A stretch of DNA of 64,000 bases. Source: Calothrix sp. PCC 7716. Its GTDB lineage: Bacteria; Cyanobacteriota; Cyanobacteriia; Cyanobacteriales; Nostocaceae. The notes below the pieces were generated by a model that saw only the letters and a list, made by a program, of their open reading frames with translations, did no database searches and was not told where the DNA came from. The DNA lies in assembly GCF_019977735.1 (NCBI RefSeq), contig NZ_AP025018.1, positions 310,001 through 374,000 of the forward strand, in the 5' to 3' direction. Each line of letters opens with the position of its first letter. Within the stretch, counting starts at the first letter, position 1. The position numbers and the translations under genes were made by a program. Positions 18,052 to 26,624 of this stretch are shown piece by piece.

Positions 18052-18285
18052 ATGGTCAAATTTGATAAAAATATGGAAAATAGTGCCACAAATCAAGACA
18101 AAGCTGAAATTAACAAGAAATTAGCAGCCTTACAAAGAGAAGAAATTGATGCTGAATTCGCAGAAATGGCTAACGACACTGAGTATCTAGCAGAAGTTGA
18201 GATTTTGAATCAAGAATTTGCAAGTGCAGACTGGGAAGCATTCAAATTAGGCGAATCTCAACTAGAAACAGAGATTGTTACATAA
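18052..18285 (+). CDS. Small acidic protein resembling toxin-antitoxin antitoxins
   Basis: A 77-residue acidic protein, mostly helical. The stretch LAALQREEIDAEFAEMANDTEYLAEVEILNQEFASADWEA resembles small antitoxins that precede MazF/PemK or PIN toxin genes in cyanobacteria. No toxin gene follows; the next gene is DnaJ-WD40. A later ATG (18073, MENSATNQ) could be the true start. It is preceded by a CACAGGTCGGAAAGCCTGTG repeat. The role is inference only. Confidence 0.5.
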   Translation: MVKFDKNMENSATNQDKAEINKKLAALQREEIDAEFAEMANDTEYLAEVEILNQEFASADWEAFKLGESQLETEIVT

Positions 18286-18342
18286 TAAGTATTTATGGGA
18301 AAACTAAAGTAACCTTAAATACTTAATATCTACTTAGTCGTC

Positions 18343-19788
18343 ATGACTGAACCTATCGATATCAATTCAGCTTTAAAAATACTCAATTTAAAACCTGGTG
18401 TATCTCAAGAAGAAATAAAACAAGCTTACCGAAAGCTCGCTCTTGAGTGTCATCCTGACCGTATTTTAGACCGAATGCAAAAACAAGGCGCCGAAGAAAA
18501 GATTAAGATAATTAATCAGGCTTACGAGCAACTTAAGAATTATCAATATATCGATACAAACACCGTAAACACAACTTCATCCAATAAAGCAAGCGTCTCT
18601 TCCACTGCATCCACTCCAGAAACAATTTACCAAAGAGCGATGAGTAAAGCTTCTACAGGTAAATACAGCGAAGCTATTGAAGATTTTACCATCGCGATTC
18701 GACTAAAACCCGATTATATTGAAGCATATAAATTTCGTGCGCTGGCTTGTGAAAAGCTGGGATACGTCAACCGTTCAAAATCAGATTACAAAAAAGCTTC
18801 AGAATTAGAAGTTATTCAAAGAAAATTTGAGCTTCGCGAACGAATACGAAAAGAGCAAGAACAAAAGTATCAGCAAGAAACTGCTCCTCAAAAGTCAAAA
18901 CGCGCATATCCATGTAAATTAGTCAAGTCTCTAAATCATGGTAATTGTATTTGGAGATTAGCAGTTAGTGCAGATAGAAAATTTATTGCCAGTGCGGGTA
19001 GTGATAACATTATCAAAATTTGGAACTTATCAATATGTGAATCAACAGGTGACTTAGTAAACACTATTACCCATGACCAATTAATACGATGTGTGGCGTT
19101 TAGTAATGATAATCAAATCCTAGCTAGCGGTAGCGATGATGGTAGTATTGCTGTTTGGCAAGTTACTACAGGTAAATTAGTTAATAAATTCAAAGTACAC
19201 TCGGCGCCTGTTTGCTCAGTTATTATCAGTCCAGATAACCAAACTATAATTAGCGGTAGCAATGACACAAGTATAAAAATATCTCATATCAGTATGGGAG
19301 AAATGTTGCATGTAGTTAAAGCACATACTCATACTGTCCACTCGTTAATACTTAGTACAGATAAACAAACATTAATTAGCTGTAGTAGCGATAAAACCAT
19401 AAAACTATGGAATTTAAAGACCCTTAAATCTATAAGTATAATATCACATTCGGCGCCTATCACTTGTATTGCCATTAGCCCAAATGGAAAATATATAGCT
19501 AGTGGAGGCTTTGACCAAAGTATAATTTTATGGGATATCAGTACAGGGAAAAAAATTAATACTTTTGCTGGACATCGGGCGCAAATTTCGTCTGTATCTT
19601 TTAGCTGTGATTCTCAAATTATTGCCAGTACAAGTACAGATGGAGCTTTGAAATTGTGGCAAATTAGTACAGGAGAAGAACTTAATATAGGGACAAGTAA
19701 AATTAATGTTGCTAAGTTTAGCGAAGTTTCAAAAAGTCTTATTTGTGCAAATAGTGAGGGAATTATTCAAATTTGGCAATGTGATTAA
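18343..19788 (+). CDS. DnaJ - TPR - WD40 multidomain protein
   Basis: A 481-residue protein. Residues about 7-65 are a J domain with the HPD motif (ECHPDR, 37-39), which stimulates Hsp70. Residues about 90-155 hold a TPR-like region (YQRAMSKASTGKYSEAIEDF, AYKFRALACEKLGY). After a charged linker, residues about 190-481 form seven WD40 repeats (IASAGSDNIIKIWNL, LASGSDDGSIAVWQV, IASGGFDQSIILWDI and others), enough for one closed propeller. The likely role is a co-chaperone targeted by its propeller to an unknown client. It is 57 bases after the small antitoxin-like gene; cotranscription is possible. Confidence 0.88.
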   Translation: MTEPIDINSALKILNLKPGVSQEEIKQAYRKLALECHPDRILDRMQKQGAEEKIKIINQAYEQLKNYQYIDTNTVNTTSSNKASVSSTASTPETIYQRAMSKASTGKYSEAIEDFTIAIRLKPDYIEAYKFRALACEKLGYVNRSKSDYKKASELEVIQRKFELRERIRKEQEQKYQQETAPQKSKRAYPCKLVKSLNHGNCIWRLAVSADRKFIASAGSDNIIKIWNLSICESTGDLVNTITHDQLIRCVAFSNDNQILASGSDDGSIAVWQVTTGKLVNKFKVHSAPVCSVIISPDNQTIISGSNDTSIKISHISMGEMLHVVKAHTHTVHSLILSTDKQTLISCSSDKTIKLWNLKTLKSISIISHSAPITCIAISPNGKYIASGGFDQSIILWDISTGKKINTFAGHRAQISSVSFSCDSQIIASTSTDGALKLWQISTGEELNIGTSKINVAKFSEVSKSLICANSEGIIQIWQCD

Positions 19789-19851
19789 TTGTAAAAAAGA
19801 ATAAGTTTTTATAATTAGCTTTAATATTTGGGACGGGCAGGGATGCCCGTT

Positions 19852-19991
19852 CCACAAGATAATGCCTATTCCACAAGATAATGCCTATTCCACAAGATAA
19901 TGCCTATTCCACAAGATAATGCCTATTCCACAAGATAATGCCTATTCCACAAGATAATGCCTATTCCACAAGATAATGCCTATTCCACAAG
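19852..19991. repeat. 19-bp tandem repeat, seven full copies plus a partial
   Basis: The unit CCACAAGATAATGCCTATT repeats perfectly from 19852 to 19984. It grows out of a GGGACGGGCAGGGATGCCCGT hairpin repeat (19830-19851), whose trailing CCACAAG is part of the unit, so the array probably arose by slippage from that element. Confidence 0.95.
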
Positions 19992-19995
19992 TGGT

Positions 19996-20459
19996 TTAAT
20001 ATGTGTTATGCGAATCGGCAACTTTATCTAGAATTTTACCTAGTGCGGCGCCACTTGATTCACATGAAAAGTTATCTAATGCGTAGCGTTTTGCTGCTTG
20101 ACCGAGACGGTTTCTTAGGTCTGCGTCATTCCATAGCATTTCTATTGCTTGAGTTAAGTCGTCAACAGAATTTGGTTCTACTAGTAAACCGGTTTCACCG
20201 TGTTGAATATAATCTTCTGCTCCGTGACAACGGGTGGCAATAACTGCACGTCCCATTTGCATTGCTTCTACTATAGTGACTTGTCCTGCTGCGGTTACTT
20301 GCGAGTTAGGAAGTAAGGGGACTACATTTATTCGCGCTTCTTGAGACAGGCGCCAGCATTCTGCTTTACTAATACCAAAGGGTGTTTGAACATTGGGTGG
20401 AATGTCTATTCCTTCTAATGCGCGTTTGCCTGATGCTACTACTGTTGGTAAGTTAAGTT
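19996..20459 (-). pseudogene. Glycosyltransferase (GT4-like), C-terminal remnant cut by an insertion sequence
   Basis: The minus strand is open from the insertion-sequence boundary: LNLPTVVASGKRALEGIDIP, then ISKAECWRLSQEARINVVPLL, then QVTIVEAMQMGRAVIATRCHG and YIQHGETGLLVEPNSVDDLT to the stop. This is the nucleotide-sugar-binding half of a GT-B glycosyltransferase with the E-x7-E type region (here VEAMQMGRAVIA). The N-terminal acceptor half and start are missing. They are not found on the far side of the insertion, so the locus lost DNA. An internal ATG at 20262 would give only 88 residues. Confidence 0.8.
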
Positions 20460-21755
20460 GGCTCTTGCATACTTAACGTGCTAAAATGTTAGAATATTTA
20501 TTCAGCGTTTAAGTAAAATCAATTATGAAAAGAGTCCTTACTCAACTATTAAATTTGCCAGATGTAGTGGTGGAATCAAGTCTACAAGAGGGTTGTGTCT
20601 TAATTTTATCAGTAAGTAAAAAGACTAAAAGCGCAGTATGCCCGGATTGCGGTAAAAAGTCCGAACATCTACATCAAAATCAAAACTACTTAGTAAAAGA
20701 TTTACCGATGGGAGATAAAGAAGTAATATTAAACGTAAATAGACGAAGATTTAAATGTAAAACGTGCCGAAAAACATTTAATGAGAAGCTTGATTTCGTA
20801 GGGGCGAGAAAGGGATATACGCATCGATACGCAGAAAATATTGTTAAACAACTTATTAGTAGTAATGTAAGTAATGTAGCGGAAAATAATGGATTAACCG
20901 ATGAAGAGGTTAATTCGATGCTTGAAGATGTAGCTAAAAATATATTACCAATAAATTTAAATAATTTGAGGAGGTTAGGAATCGATGAAATAAGTTTAGT
21001 AAAAGGGCAAGGAAAATATATTGTTGTACTTGTAGATATAGATTCAGGAAAATTAATAGGGTTAGTAAAAGAAAGAACACAAATTGAAATAGAAAATGTT
21101 ATGAAAAGCTGGGGAGAAGAAGTTCTAGAACGAATAGAAGAAGTAAGTATGGATATGACCGGAAATTATAAAAGTTTAATAGAGAATATTTGCCCAAGCG
21201 CTGTTATTACGGTAGATAGGTTTCATGTTACCAAAATGATACATGAAGAATTAAACTCTGCTAGAATAGCAGAAAAGAAAACAGCATTAGAGTTAAACGT
21301 TAAGGATAGGGAAAAAATTTTTGATAGTTTAAAAGGTAATAAATTTACAATTTTAAGAGCAGAAAATAAGTTGAGCGATAAACAAAAAGAAAAGTTAGAT
21401 ACAATCAGAGAAGCATCTCCTTTAATAGCAATGATGCATTTATTGAAAGAAGAATTTCGTAATTTATTTGATACAAGTAAAGATTCAGGAACAGGAATAT
21501 TAGGGCTACTTGATTGGTTAAAAAAAGCTGAACCTTATTATCAGAAAAGTGTTAAGACGATTAAGCGGTGGTTTGGAGAAGTAGCTGGATATTTTGAAAG
21601 AAAAACTACTAACGGGGTAGTAGAAGGGATTAATAATAAATTGAAACTAATAAAACGAAACGGATTTGGCTTTAGAAATTTTCGCAATTTTGAAATTAGA
21701 GCTTTACTTTCTTGGCATTATAATATTAATTTAGCACGTTAGGTACGCAAGAGCC
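20460..21755 (+). mobile_element. ISL3-family insertion sequence, complete
   Basis: The element is 1296 bp, bounded by 26-bp inverted repeats GGCTCTTGC(A/G)TAC(T/C)TAACGTG.. (20460-20485 and 21730-21755) with two mismatches, and carries one intact transposase gene. ISL3 elements usually make an 8-bp target duplication; here the flanks GTTAAGTT and GAATAAAT differ, so a deletion or recombination happened next to it. It contains no GGCGCC site, unlike the host DNA, which fits a recent arrival. Confidence 0.92.
20525..21742 (+). CDS. ISL3 family transposase
   Basis: A 405-residue DDE transposase. Residues about 38-90 are the zinc-ribbon-like head with CPDCGKKSEHLH and CKTCRKTF. The middle holds an HTH region. 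The catalytic domain shows RLGIDEISLVKGQGKY (first D), SMDMTGNYKSLIENICPSAVITVDRFHV (second D region) and TTNGVVEGINNKLKLIKRNGFG (E), the usual ISL3 end. It appears full length and uninterrupted. The start ATG at 20525 lies 40 bases inside the left inverted repeat. Confidence 0.95.
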   Translation: MKRVLTQLLNLPDVVVESSLQEGCVLILSVSKKTKSAVCPDCGKKSEHLHQNQNYLVKDLPMGDKEVILNVNRRRFKCKTCRKTFNEKLDFVGARKGYTHRYAENIVKQLISSNVSNVAENNGLTDEEVNSMLEDVAKNILPINLNNLRRLGIDEISLVKGQGKYIVVLVDIDSGKLIGLVKERTQIEIENVMKSWGEEVLERIEEVSMDMTGNYKSLIENICPSAVITVDRFHVTKMIHEELNSARIAEKKTALELNVKDREKIFDSLKGNKFTILRAENKLSDKQKEKLDTIREASPLIAMMHLLKEEFRNLFDTSKDSGTGILGLLDWLKKAEPYYQKSVKTIKRWFGEVAGYFERKTTNGVVEGINNKLKLIKRNGFGFRNFRNFEIRALLSWHYNINLAR

Positions 21756-21874
21756 GAATAAATAGATAAATCTTCAGATAAGAACGCTGAAAAAATTACA
21801 AAAGCTTTAAGTTACAGTTATATTATTTATGCTTGGGCTTACGTTGAAATTTAACCCCTTTACTATTTGCCCCC

Positions 21875-22552
21875 ATGACTGATATTGAATATAAGTATAT
21901 TATTTTTTACAAACCATACGGAGTACTGTGCCAATTTACACGTGATACCCCAGAACGTCAAACTCTCCAAGATTATATAGATGTGCCAGATGTTTATCCA
22001 GTTGGGCGCCTGGACTGGGATAGTGAAGGTTTAGTATTATTAACGAACCACGGACAACTACAACACCGTTTATCTGACCCAAAGTTTGGACACGAACGAA
22101 GTTATTGGGTACAAGTAGAGCGCATCCCCACTGAAGAAGCTTTGTCCCAATTACGTACTGGTGTAAAAATTCAAGATTACCGTTCTAAAAGCGCGAAAGT
22201 TCGGTTATTGCCACAAGAACCAGATGTACCCGAACGTAACCCCCCAATAAGATTTAGAAAAAATGTCGATACTGCATGGTTAGAGATGACTCTGACTGAG
22301 GGAAAAAATCGCCAAGTTCGTAGAATGACTGCTGCAGTAGGTTTTCCAACACTCCGGCTAATACGTTTCCAAATCGCACATCTCATGCTAAATACTTTAC
22401 AGATAGGTGAATGGCGCCACCTCACATCTGTTGAAGTCGATTTGCTGCATAATATTGTTTTTACAAGCTGTAATTATAAACAGGTGGTTAAAAAACCTAG
22501 AAACCGGGTTTCTTCAATGAAATCTTGTAATAAAAATAACAATTTTGCATAG
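21875..22552 (+). CDS. 23S rRNA pseudouridine synthase, RluE/RsuA-like
   Basis: A 225-residue enzyme of the RsuA/RluE group. IIFYKPYGVLCQF opens it, followed by the catalytic PVGRLDWDSEGLVLLTNHG (Asp of RLD), GHERSYWVQVE, and LTEGKNRQVRRMTAAVGFPTLRLIRF. It converts uridine to pseudouridine in 23S rRNA; RluE is the closest match to motif order and length, but the site is not provable. The last about 18 residues (PRNRVSSMKSCNKNNNFA) are encoded by an AGAAACCGGGTTTCT-bounded repeat that swallowed the original stop. Confidence 0.9.
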   Translation: MTDIEYKYIIFYKPYGVLCQFTRDTPERQTLQDYIDVPDVYPVGRLDWDSEGLVLLTNHGQLQHRLSDPKFGHERSYWVQVERIPTEEALSQLRTGVKIQDYRSKSAKVRLLPQEPDVPERNPPIRFRKNVDTAWLEMTLTEGKNRQVRRMTAAVGFPTLRLIRFQIAHLMLNTLQIGEWRHLTSVEVDLLHNIVFTSCNYKQVVKKPRNRVSSMKSCNKNNNFA

Positions 22553-22565
22553 AAACCCGGTTTCT
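22499..22565. repeat. 67-bp element bounded by AGAAACCGGGTTTCT inverted ends
   Basis: AGAAACCGGGTTTCT at 22499 and AGAAACCCGGTTTCT at 22551-22565 flank an AT-rich centre with AACAATTTTGCAT, matching the tandem array at 10817-11011. It overlaps the 3' end of the pseudouridine synthase gene and supplies its last codons and stop. Confidence 0.9.
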
Positions 22566-22732
22566 AGTAGATTTTAATTTTTTTTAATCTTTTTTTAATA
22601 ATTGTATGAATAGTATTATTCTAGCACTAACAAATAATCGTTAAAGATTTTTGTATTAAATATAGTATAATATTACTCCTTTCTTTGTTATCGTTTATAA
22701 ACATTCGCATACGGGTGCTTTCAAACTAAATT

Positions 22733-24421
22733 ATGATGAGCCGTAACCAAACATCTAGTCGGAATCGTATTTGTCAAGAAGATAATATTTTAAGTATTTC
22801 TTCGACGCGCTTGGAGCTTGTATCCGATAAAGTTTTAGCTAGCGAACTTAGTCAAACAACTGAGTTACATTCCTGTGATAGTACTTTGTCGTACCGTAAG
22901 CTTTACGATGAATTACCTTCGATTAACTTTACGCTTGATGCAAATGGTATTATTTTATCTGTAAATAGATTTGGCGCCTCGAAGCTTGGTTACACAAAAG
23001 AAGAGTTGCTATATCAACCAATTTTTCAAATATTCGCTTTAAACGAACGTGAGAAGTTGGCAAGTTTGATATTAAATCTATTTAAAGTATCCGCAACGGG
23101 GGTTGTGAGTTCTGAATATCGCTTAAATTGTCCGAATAGTAAAATTATTTGGGTAAAAGCGACTGCACAAATATTTTCTTCATCAGCAAATCCTGTAGTT
23201 GTGATGGTTTGCGAGGATATTACGCAGCTTCATGATTTGAAAGAAGCTTATAATGAGTGCGAACAGCGATTTAAGACGATAGCAAATAGCGCTCCGATAA
23301 TGCTGTGGACATCAAACAGTAATGGGATGTATGACTTTTTTAATGAGTTTTGGCTTGAATTTACAGGGTGTGCTTTAGAACAAGCGCATGGTATCGGATG
23401 GCTTGAGCATGTCTATATAGATGATAAAATCAACTGTTTGCAAACCTATTACTCAGCTTTGAATGCAAAAACAAAGTTTGATATCGAGTATCGTTTACAA
23501 CGTGCTGATGGAACGTATTGTTGGGTTTCAGATACAGGTATTCCAAGATTTACAGCGAGTGGAGAGTTTAGTGGGTATATTGGTTGCTGTGTAGATATTA
23601 GCCAATATAAAACGATTGAACTGGTACGAGAACAAAGCGAAAGTCAGAAAAAGCTTCAAGTTTCTGAGATTGAAAAACTTAATCGTCTCAAGGATGAATT
23701 TCTCAGTACTGTCTCGCACGAGTTACGTACACCACTGACAAATATGAAGATGGCAATTCAGATGCTTGGGATTACGCTGAATATGAATGTCGATTCTGTA
23801 TTTGGTCTAGAAAGTAGAATACAGCATTCTGAAGCGAAAGCCGCGCGTTACTTCCAAATTTTAAATAACGAGTGTGAACGTGAGATAAATTTAATTAGTA
23901 ATTTTTTAGATTTACAGAAGCTTGATATTAATAGCAAACCTTTGGTTTTGGAAACGGTACATATTAAGGAATGGGTAGTCAAAGTAGTGGGGTTATTCAA
24001 AGCGAGGAACCGTAACTCTTTGAGTAACTTATATGTAGATGTTGCTCCAGACCTTCCTCAGTTGGTTAGTGACCCTTTTAGTTTAGAGCGAATTTTAATC
24101 GAACTCTTGACTAATGCTTGTAAGTTTAGTCCAGCAGACGAAGAAATCGTTGTTAGTGTACGTTTAAAATCTCAAGATATTGAGCTTAGGGTGACAAATA
24201 CAGGTGTGGAGATTCCTGCATCTGAGTTACCGCGTATTTTTGATAAGTTCTACCGTATTCCTAGTAATGACCCTTGGAAACAAGGTGGTACAGGTTTAGG
24301 ATTAGCGCTGGTACAAAAGCTGACTAAGTGTTTGGGGGGAAGTATAGAGGTTGAAAGTGCGTCGAATCGTACTTGTTTTACTTTGCTGATACCTATAAAT
24401 AGTAACGGATGTAACGGATGA
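22733..24421 (+). CDS. PAS-domain sensor histidine kinase
   Basis: A 562-residue soluble kinase. Two PAS/PAC domains lie at about 60-175 (YDELPSINFTLDANGIILSV) and 180-295 (FKTIANSAPIMLWTSNSNGMYDF). HisKA follows with the H-box FLSTVSHELRTPLTNMKM (His near 330), and then the ATPase domain with N box ELLTNACKFSP and G boxes FDKFYRI, GTGLGLALVQKL. No membrane segment is seen, so it senses a cytoplasmic signal. No response regulator is adjacent. The C-terminus NSNGCNG is read from a GTAACGGAT repeat. The start could be either of two adjacent ATGs. Confidence 0.93.
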   Translation: MMSRNQTSSRNRICQEDNILSISSTRLELVSDKVLASELSQTTELHSCDSTLSYRKLYDELPSINFTLDANGIILSVNRFGASKLGYTKEELLYQPIFQIFALNEREKLASLILNLFKVSATGVVSSEYRLNCPNSKIIWVKATAQIFSSSANPVVVMVCEDITQLHDLKEAYNECEQRFKTIANSAPIMLWTSNSNGMYDFFNEFWLEFTGCALEQAHGIGWLEHVYIDDKINCLQTYYSALNAKTKFDIEYRLQRADGTYCWVSDTGIPRFTASGEFSGYIGCCVDISQYKTIELVREQSESQKKLQVSEIEKLNRLKDEFLSTVSHELRTPLTNMKMAIQMLGITLNMNVDSVFGLESRIQHSEAKAARYFQILNNECEREINLISNFLDLQKLDINSKPLVLETVHIKEWVVKVVGLFKARNRNSLSNLYVDVAPDLPQLVSDPFSLERILIELLTNACKFSPADEEIVVSVRLKSQDIELRVTNTGVEIPASELPRIFDKFYRIPSNDPWKQGGTGLGLALVQKLTKCLGGSIEVESASNRTCFTLLIPINSNGCNG

Positions 24422-24493
24422 TTTGGTCTAAGTGGGATAACCGGGCTGATAGATGGCAAATCATGAGTTAAAATAGTTGCCTATGCGATGTTG

Positions 24494-24525
24494 CCCGTAT
24501 TAAGGACTTCAGTCCTTTCTACGGG
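24494..24525. repeat. Nested hairpin between the histidine kinase and PP2C genes
   Basis: CCCGTA and TACGGG enclose the inner palindrome AAGGACTTCAGTCCTT. It lies 32 bases before the PP2C start. It could end the kinase transcript or be one of the dispersed GGACTTCAGTCC repeats of cyanobacteria. Confidence 0.6.
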
Positions 24526-24556
24526 TGCCTTAAAAAGGGATTAAGGAATTTCCACA

Positions 24557-26578
24557 ATGCTGATTTGCCCTGAATGTAAATTTGAGAACCCCGATAAGAA
24601 TAAGTTTTGTCAAAATTGTGGCACTTCCCTAACTGAACGCGCTTGTCCTGCTTGTGGCGCCGATGTGCCGAATAATGTTGAACAATGTCAGCATTGTGGT
24701 AAGGATTCTGGGACGATTTGGTGGGGAATTATTAAGTTTAATGAAGATACTGTTACGAATGATTCTAATTCAAATGTAGAGGCGCCTCCAGTTGAAGAAA
24801 GTACTTTTATTCAAATAGATGTACCTACACCCGTTTTGGAATTAGAACAGAAAAAAGTTATTTCTAAATTTGACGTTGGTTGTTACTTAGATAAACAAGA
24901 ACGATATAAAGTACTTGAATGTAGCGACCAAGCAGGTCAGCAAGAGTTATTAGTCAGAGTTCTAGATTGTAAACCGTATCAAATTACACCGATTACTGCT
25001 CAGTTAGAACAAGGATTATCATCTGTAATTGAGGCGCCAGGTATTCCCGATGTTGCAAAGCCATATTTAGCTTTACACAAGCTGTGTAATTATGGAATAC
25101 CTCCAATACATGATGCTTGGGTTTTAGAGAATATGTCGGTGGTGCTGCTTGTTGACCGTTCAAATTACTCATATTTACTTGAGTTATGGCTTGAAGACGA
25201 AATGTCATCGCTACAAGTAGTGCATTACTTCCACCGCATGACTCAACTTTGGCAAATGCTAGAACCGTTTAACTGTCGTCAAAGTTTATTAGAGTTAACA
25301 AATTTACGTTTAGATGAAGACCAAGAGTTAGTGCTACAAAGACTTTATACTGAATCGAGTTCAGGCGCCAACGTTGATTTTGAAGCTTTTGAACCATCAG
25401 AAACATTAAGCATAAAAGCACTAGCGAATATTTGGCACACTTTATTCAAACAGTCGCAACGCACACAGTTCGGACCGTTGATGCAGTTATTGGGAGACTT
25501 AGATGTTGGGACTGTGGAAACGTTAGAGCAGTTGCAAGCAAGGTTACGAAAAATTGCCTCAGAACTTGAGCCAACTCCAACTATAGAAGAAAATAATCAT
25601 GATACTAAGGATATTCATGATAATTACGAGTCGGAAGATGTGACGGTTACGATGGCAGCGGCGCCAAATACTGCGGCACCTACTGTTCTACAATTTGTTG
25701 AAGCAGGGGAGAATGAAACAAAAAGCGATGATATGCCTACAGTCGTTCTTCCAATGCAGCTAAACAGTCTCGATAACGCAGGACTTACCGATGTTGGTCG
25801 TCAACGCGACCATAACGAAGACTATTTTGGTATCGAGACAAGAATTAATAGAGTTGAATTTCCGAAAGCGCAAGCAATTGCAGCACGCGGACTATATATA
25901 TTATGTGATGGGATGGGTGGACATGCTAGTGGCGAAGTTGCTAGCGAGTTAGCTGTCACCACACTGCAAAAGTATTTTAACTCGCATTGGAATTTTAATC
26001 ATTTACCAAGTTTAGACATTATTAAAGAAGGAGTACGTCAGGCAAATAAAGCTATATATGACCTCAACCAAAAAGATGCTCGTTCGGGTGTTGGTCGGAT
26101 GGGGACTACATTAGTCATGCTTTTGATACAAGATACACATGTTGCTGTTGCCCATGTTGGTGATAGTAGGATGTACTGTTTAACTCGCAGGGGACTTGAG
26201 CAGGTAACAATTGACCATGAAGTTGGACAACGGGAAATAATGCGTGGTGTAGAACCAAGTATCGCATATGGGCGCCCAGATGCGTATCAACTAACACAAG
26301 CATTGGGCCCACGAGATGAAAATTTAATTGACCCAGACGTGCATTTTTTCCAAATAAATGAAGATAGTTTATTTATTCTTGCCTCGGACGGGTTAACAGA
26401 TAATAATTTACTCGAAACAAATTGGCAAACGCATCTCAAACCTCTACTGAGTTCTAATGCTAACTTAGATAAAGGCACGCGCGAGCTAATTGACTTAGCC
26501 AATAAGTACAACGGTCATGATAACATCACTGCTGTGCTAGTACGAGCCAAAGTACGTCCAAATCCAGGGGCTGGTTAA
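24557..26578 (+). CDS. PP2C-type protein phosphatase with N-terminal zinc ribbons
   Basis: A 673-residue protein. Residues 1-55 hold two zinc-ribbon units (CPECKFENPDKNKFCQNCG; CPACGADVPNNVEQCQHCG). A middle region, about 90-350, resembles a degenerate kinase-like or pseudokinase domain (no HRD/DFG seen). The PP2C catalytic domain, about 405-670, has all metal motifs: DVGRQRDHNEDYFG, LCDGMGGHASGE, VGDSRMYCL, LASDGLTDNN and NGHDNITAVLV. It removes phosphate from Ser/Thr. The FHA-kinase gene follows after 46 bases, so the two probably form an opposing kinase/phosphatase pair in one operon. Confidence 0.92.
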   Translation: MLICPECKFENPDKNKFCQNCGTSLTERACPACGADVPNNVEQCQHCGKDSGTIWWGIIKFNEDTVTNDSNSNVEAPPVEESTFIQIDVPTPVLELEQKKVISKFDVGCYLDKQERYKVLECSDQAGQQELLVRVLDCKPYQITPITAQLEQGLSSVIEAPGIPDVAKPYLALHKLCNYGIPPIHDAWVLENMSVVLLVDRSNYSYLLELWLEDEMSSLQVVHYFHRMTQLWQMLEPFNCRQSLLELTNLRLDEDQELVLQRLYTESSSGANVDFEAFEPSETLSIKALANIWHTLFKQSQRTQFGPLMQLLGDLDVGTVETLEQLQARLRKIASELEPTPTIEENNHDTKDIHDNYESEDVTVTMAAAPNTAAPTVLQFVEAGENETKSDDMPTVVLPMQLNSLDNAGLTDVGRQRDHNEDYFGIETRINRVEFPKAQAIAARGLYILCDGMGGHASGEVASELAVTTLQKYFNSHWNFNHLPSLDIIKEGVRQANKAIYDLNQKDARSGVGRMGTTLVMLLIQDTHVAVAHVGDSRMYCLTRRGLEQVTIDHEVGQREIMRGVEPSIAYGRPDAYQLTQALGPRDENLIDPDVHFFQINEDSLFILASDGLTDNNLLETNWQTHLKPLLSSNANLDKGTRELIDLANKYNGHDNITAVLVRAKVRPNPGAG

Positions 26579-26624
26579 TACATATTAACTCTCCACTACT
26601 ACTAAATTTTATAATTTCAATAAT

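Noticed and set aside
19852-19991. Possible CRISPR array
   Set aside because: Units are 19 bp head to tail with no unique spacers; no cas genes are near. No other CRISPR-like array was seen.
21760-21842. Possible C-terminal gene fragment (IDKSSDKNAEKITKALSYSY...) right of the insertion sequence
   Set aside because: The short frame has no recognisable family and may be chance; it does not restore the cut glycosyltransferase.
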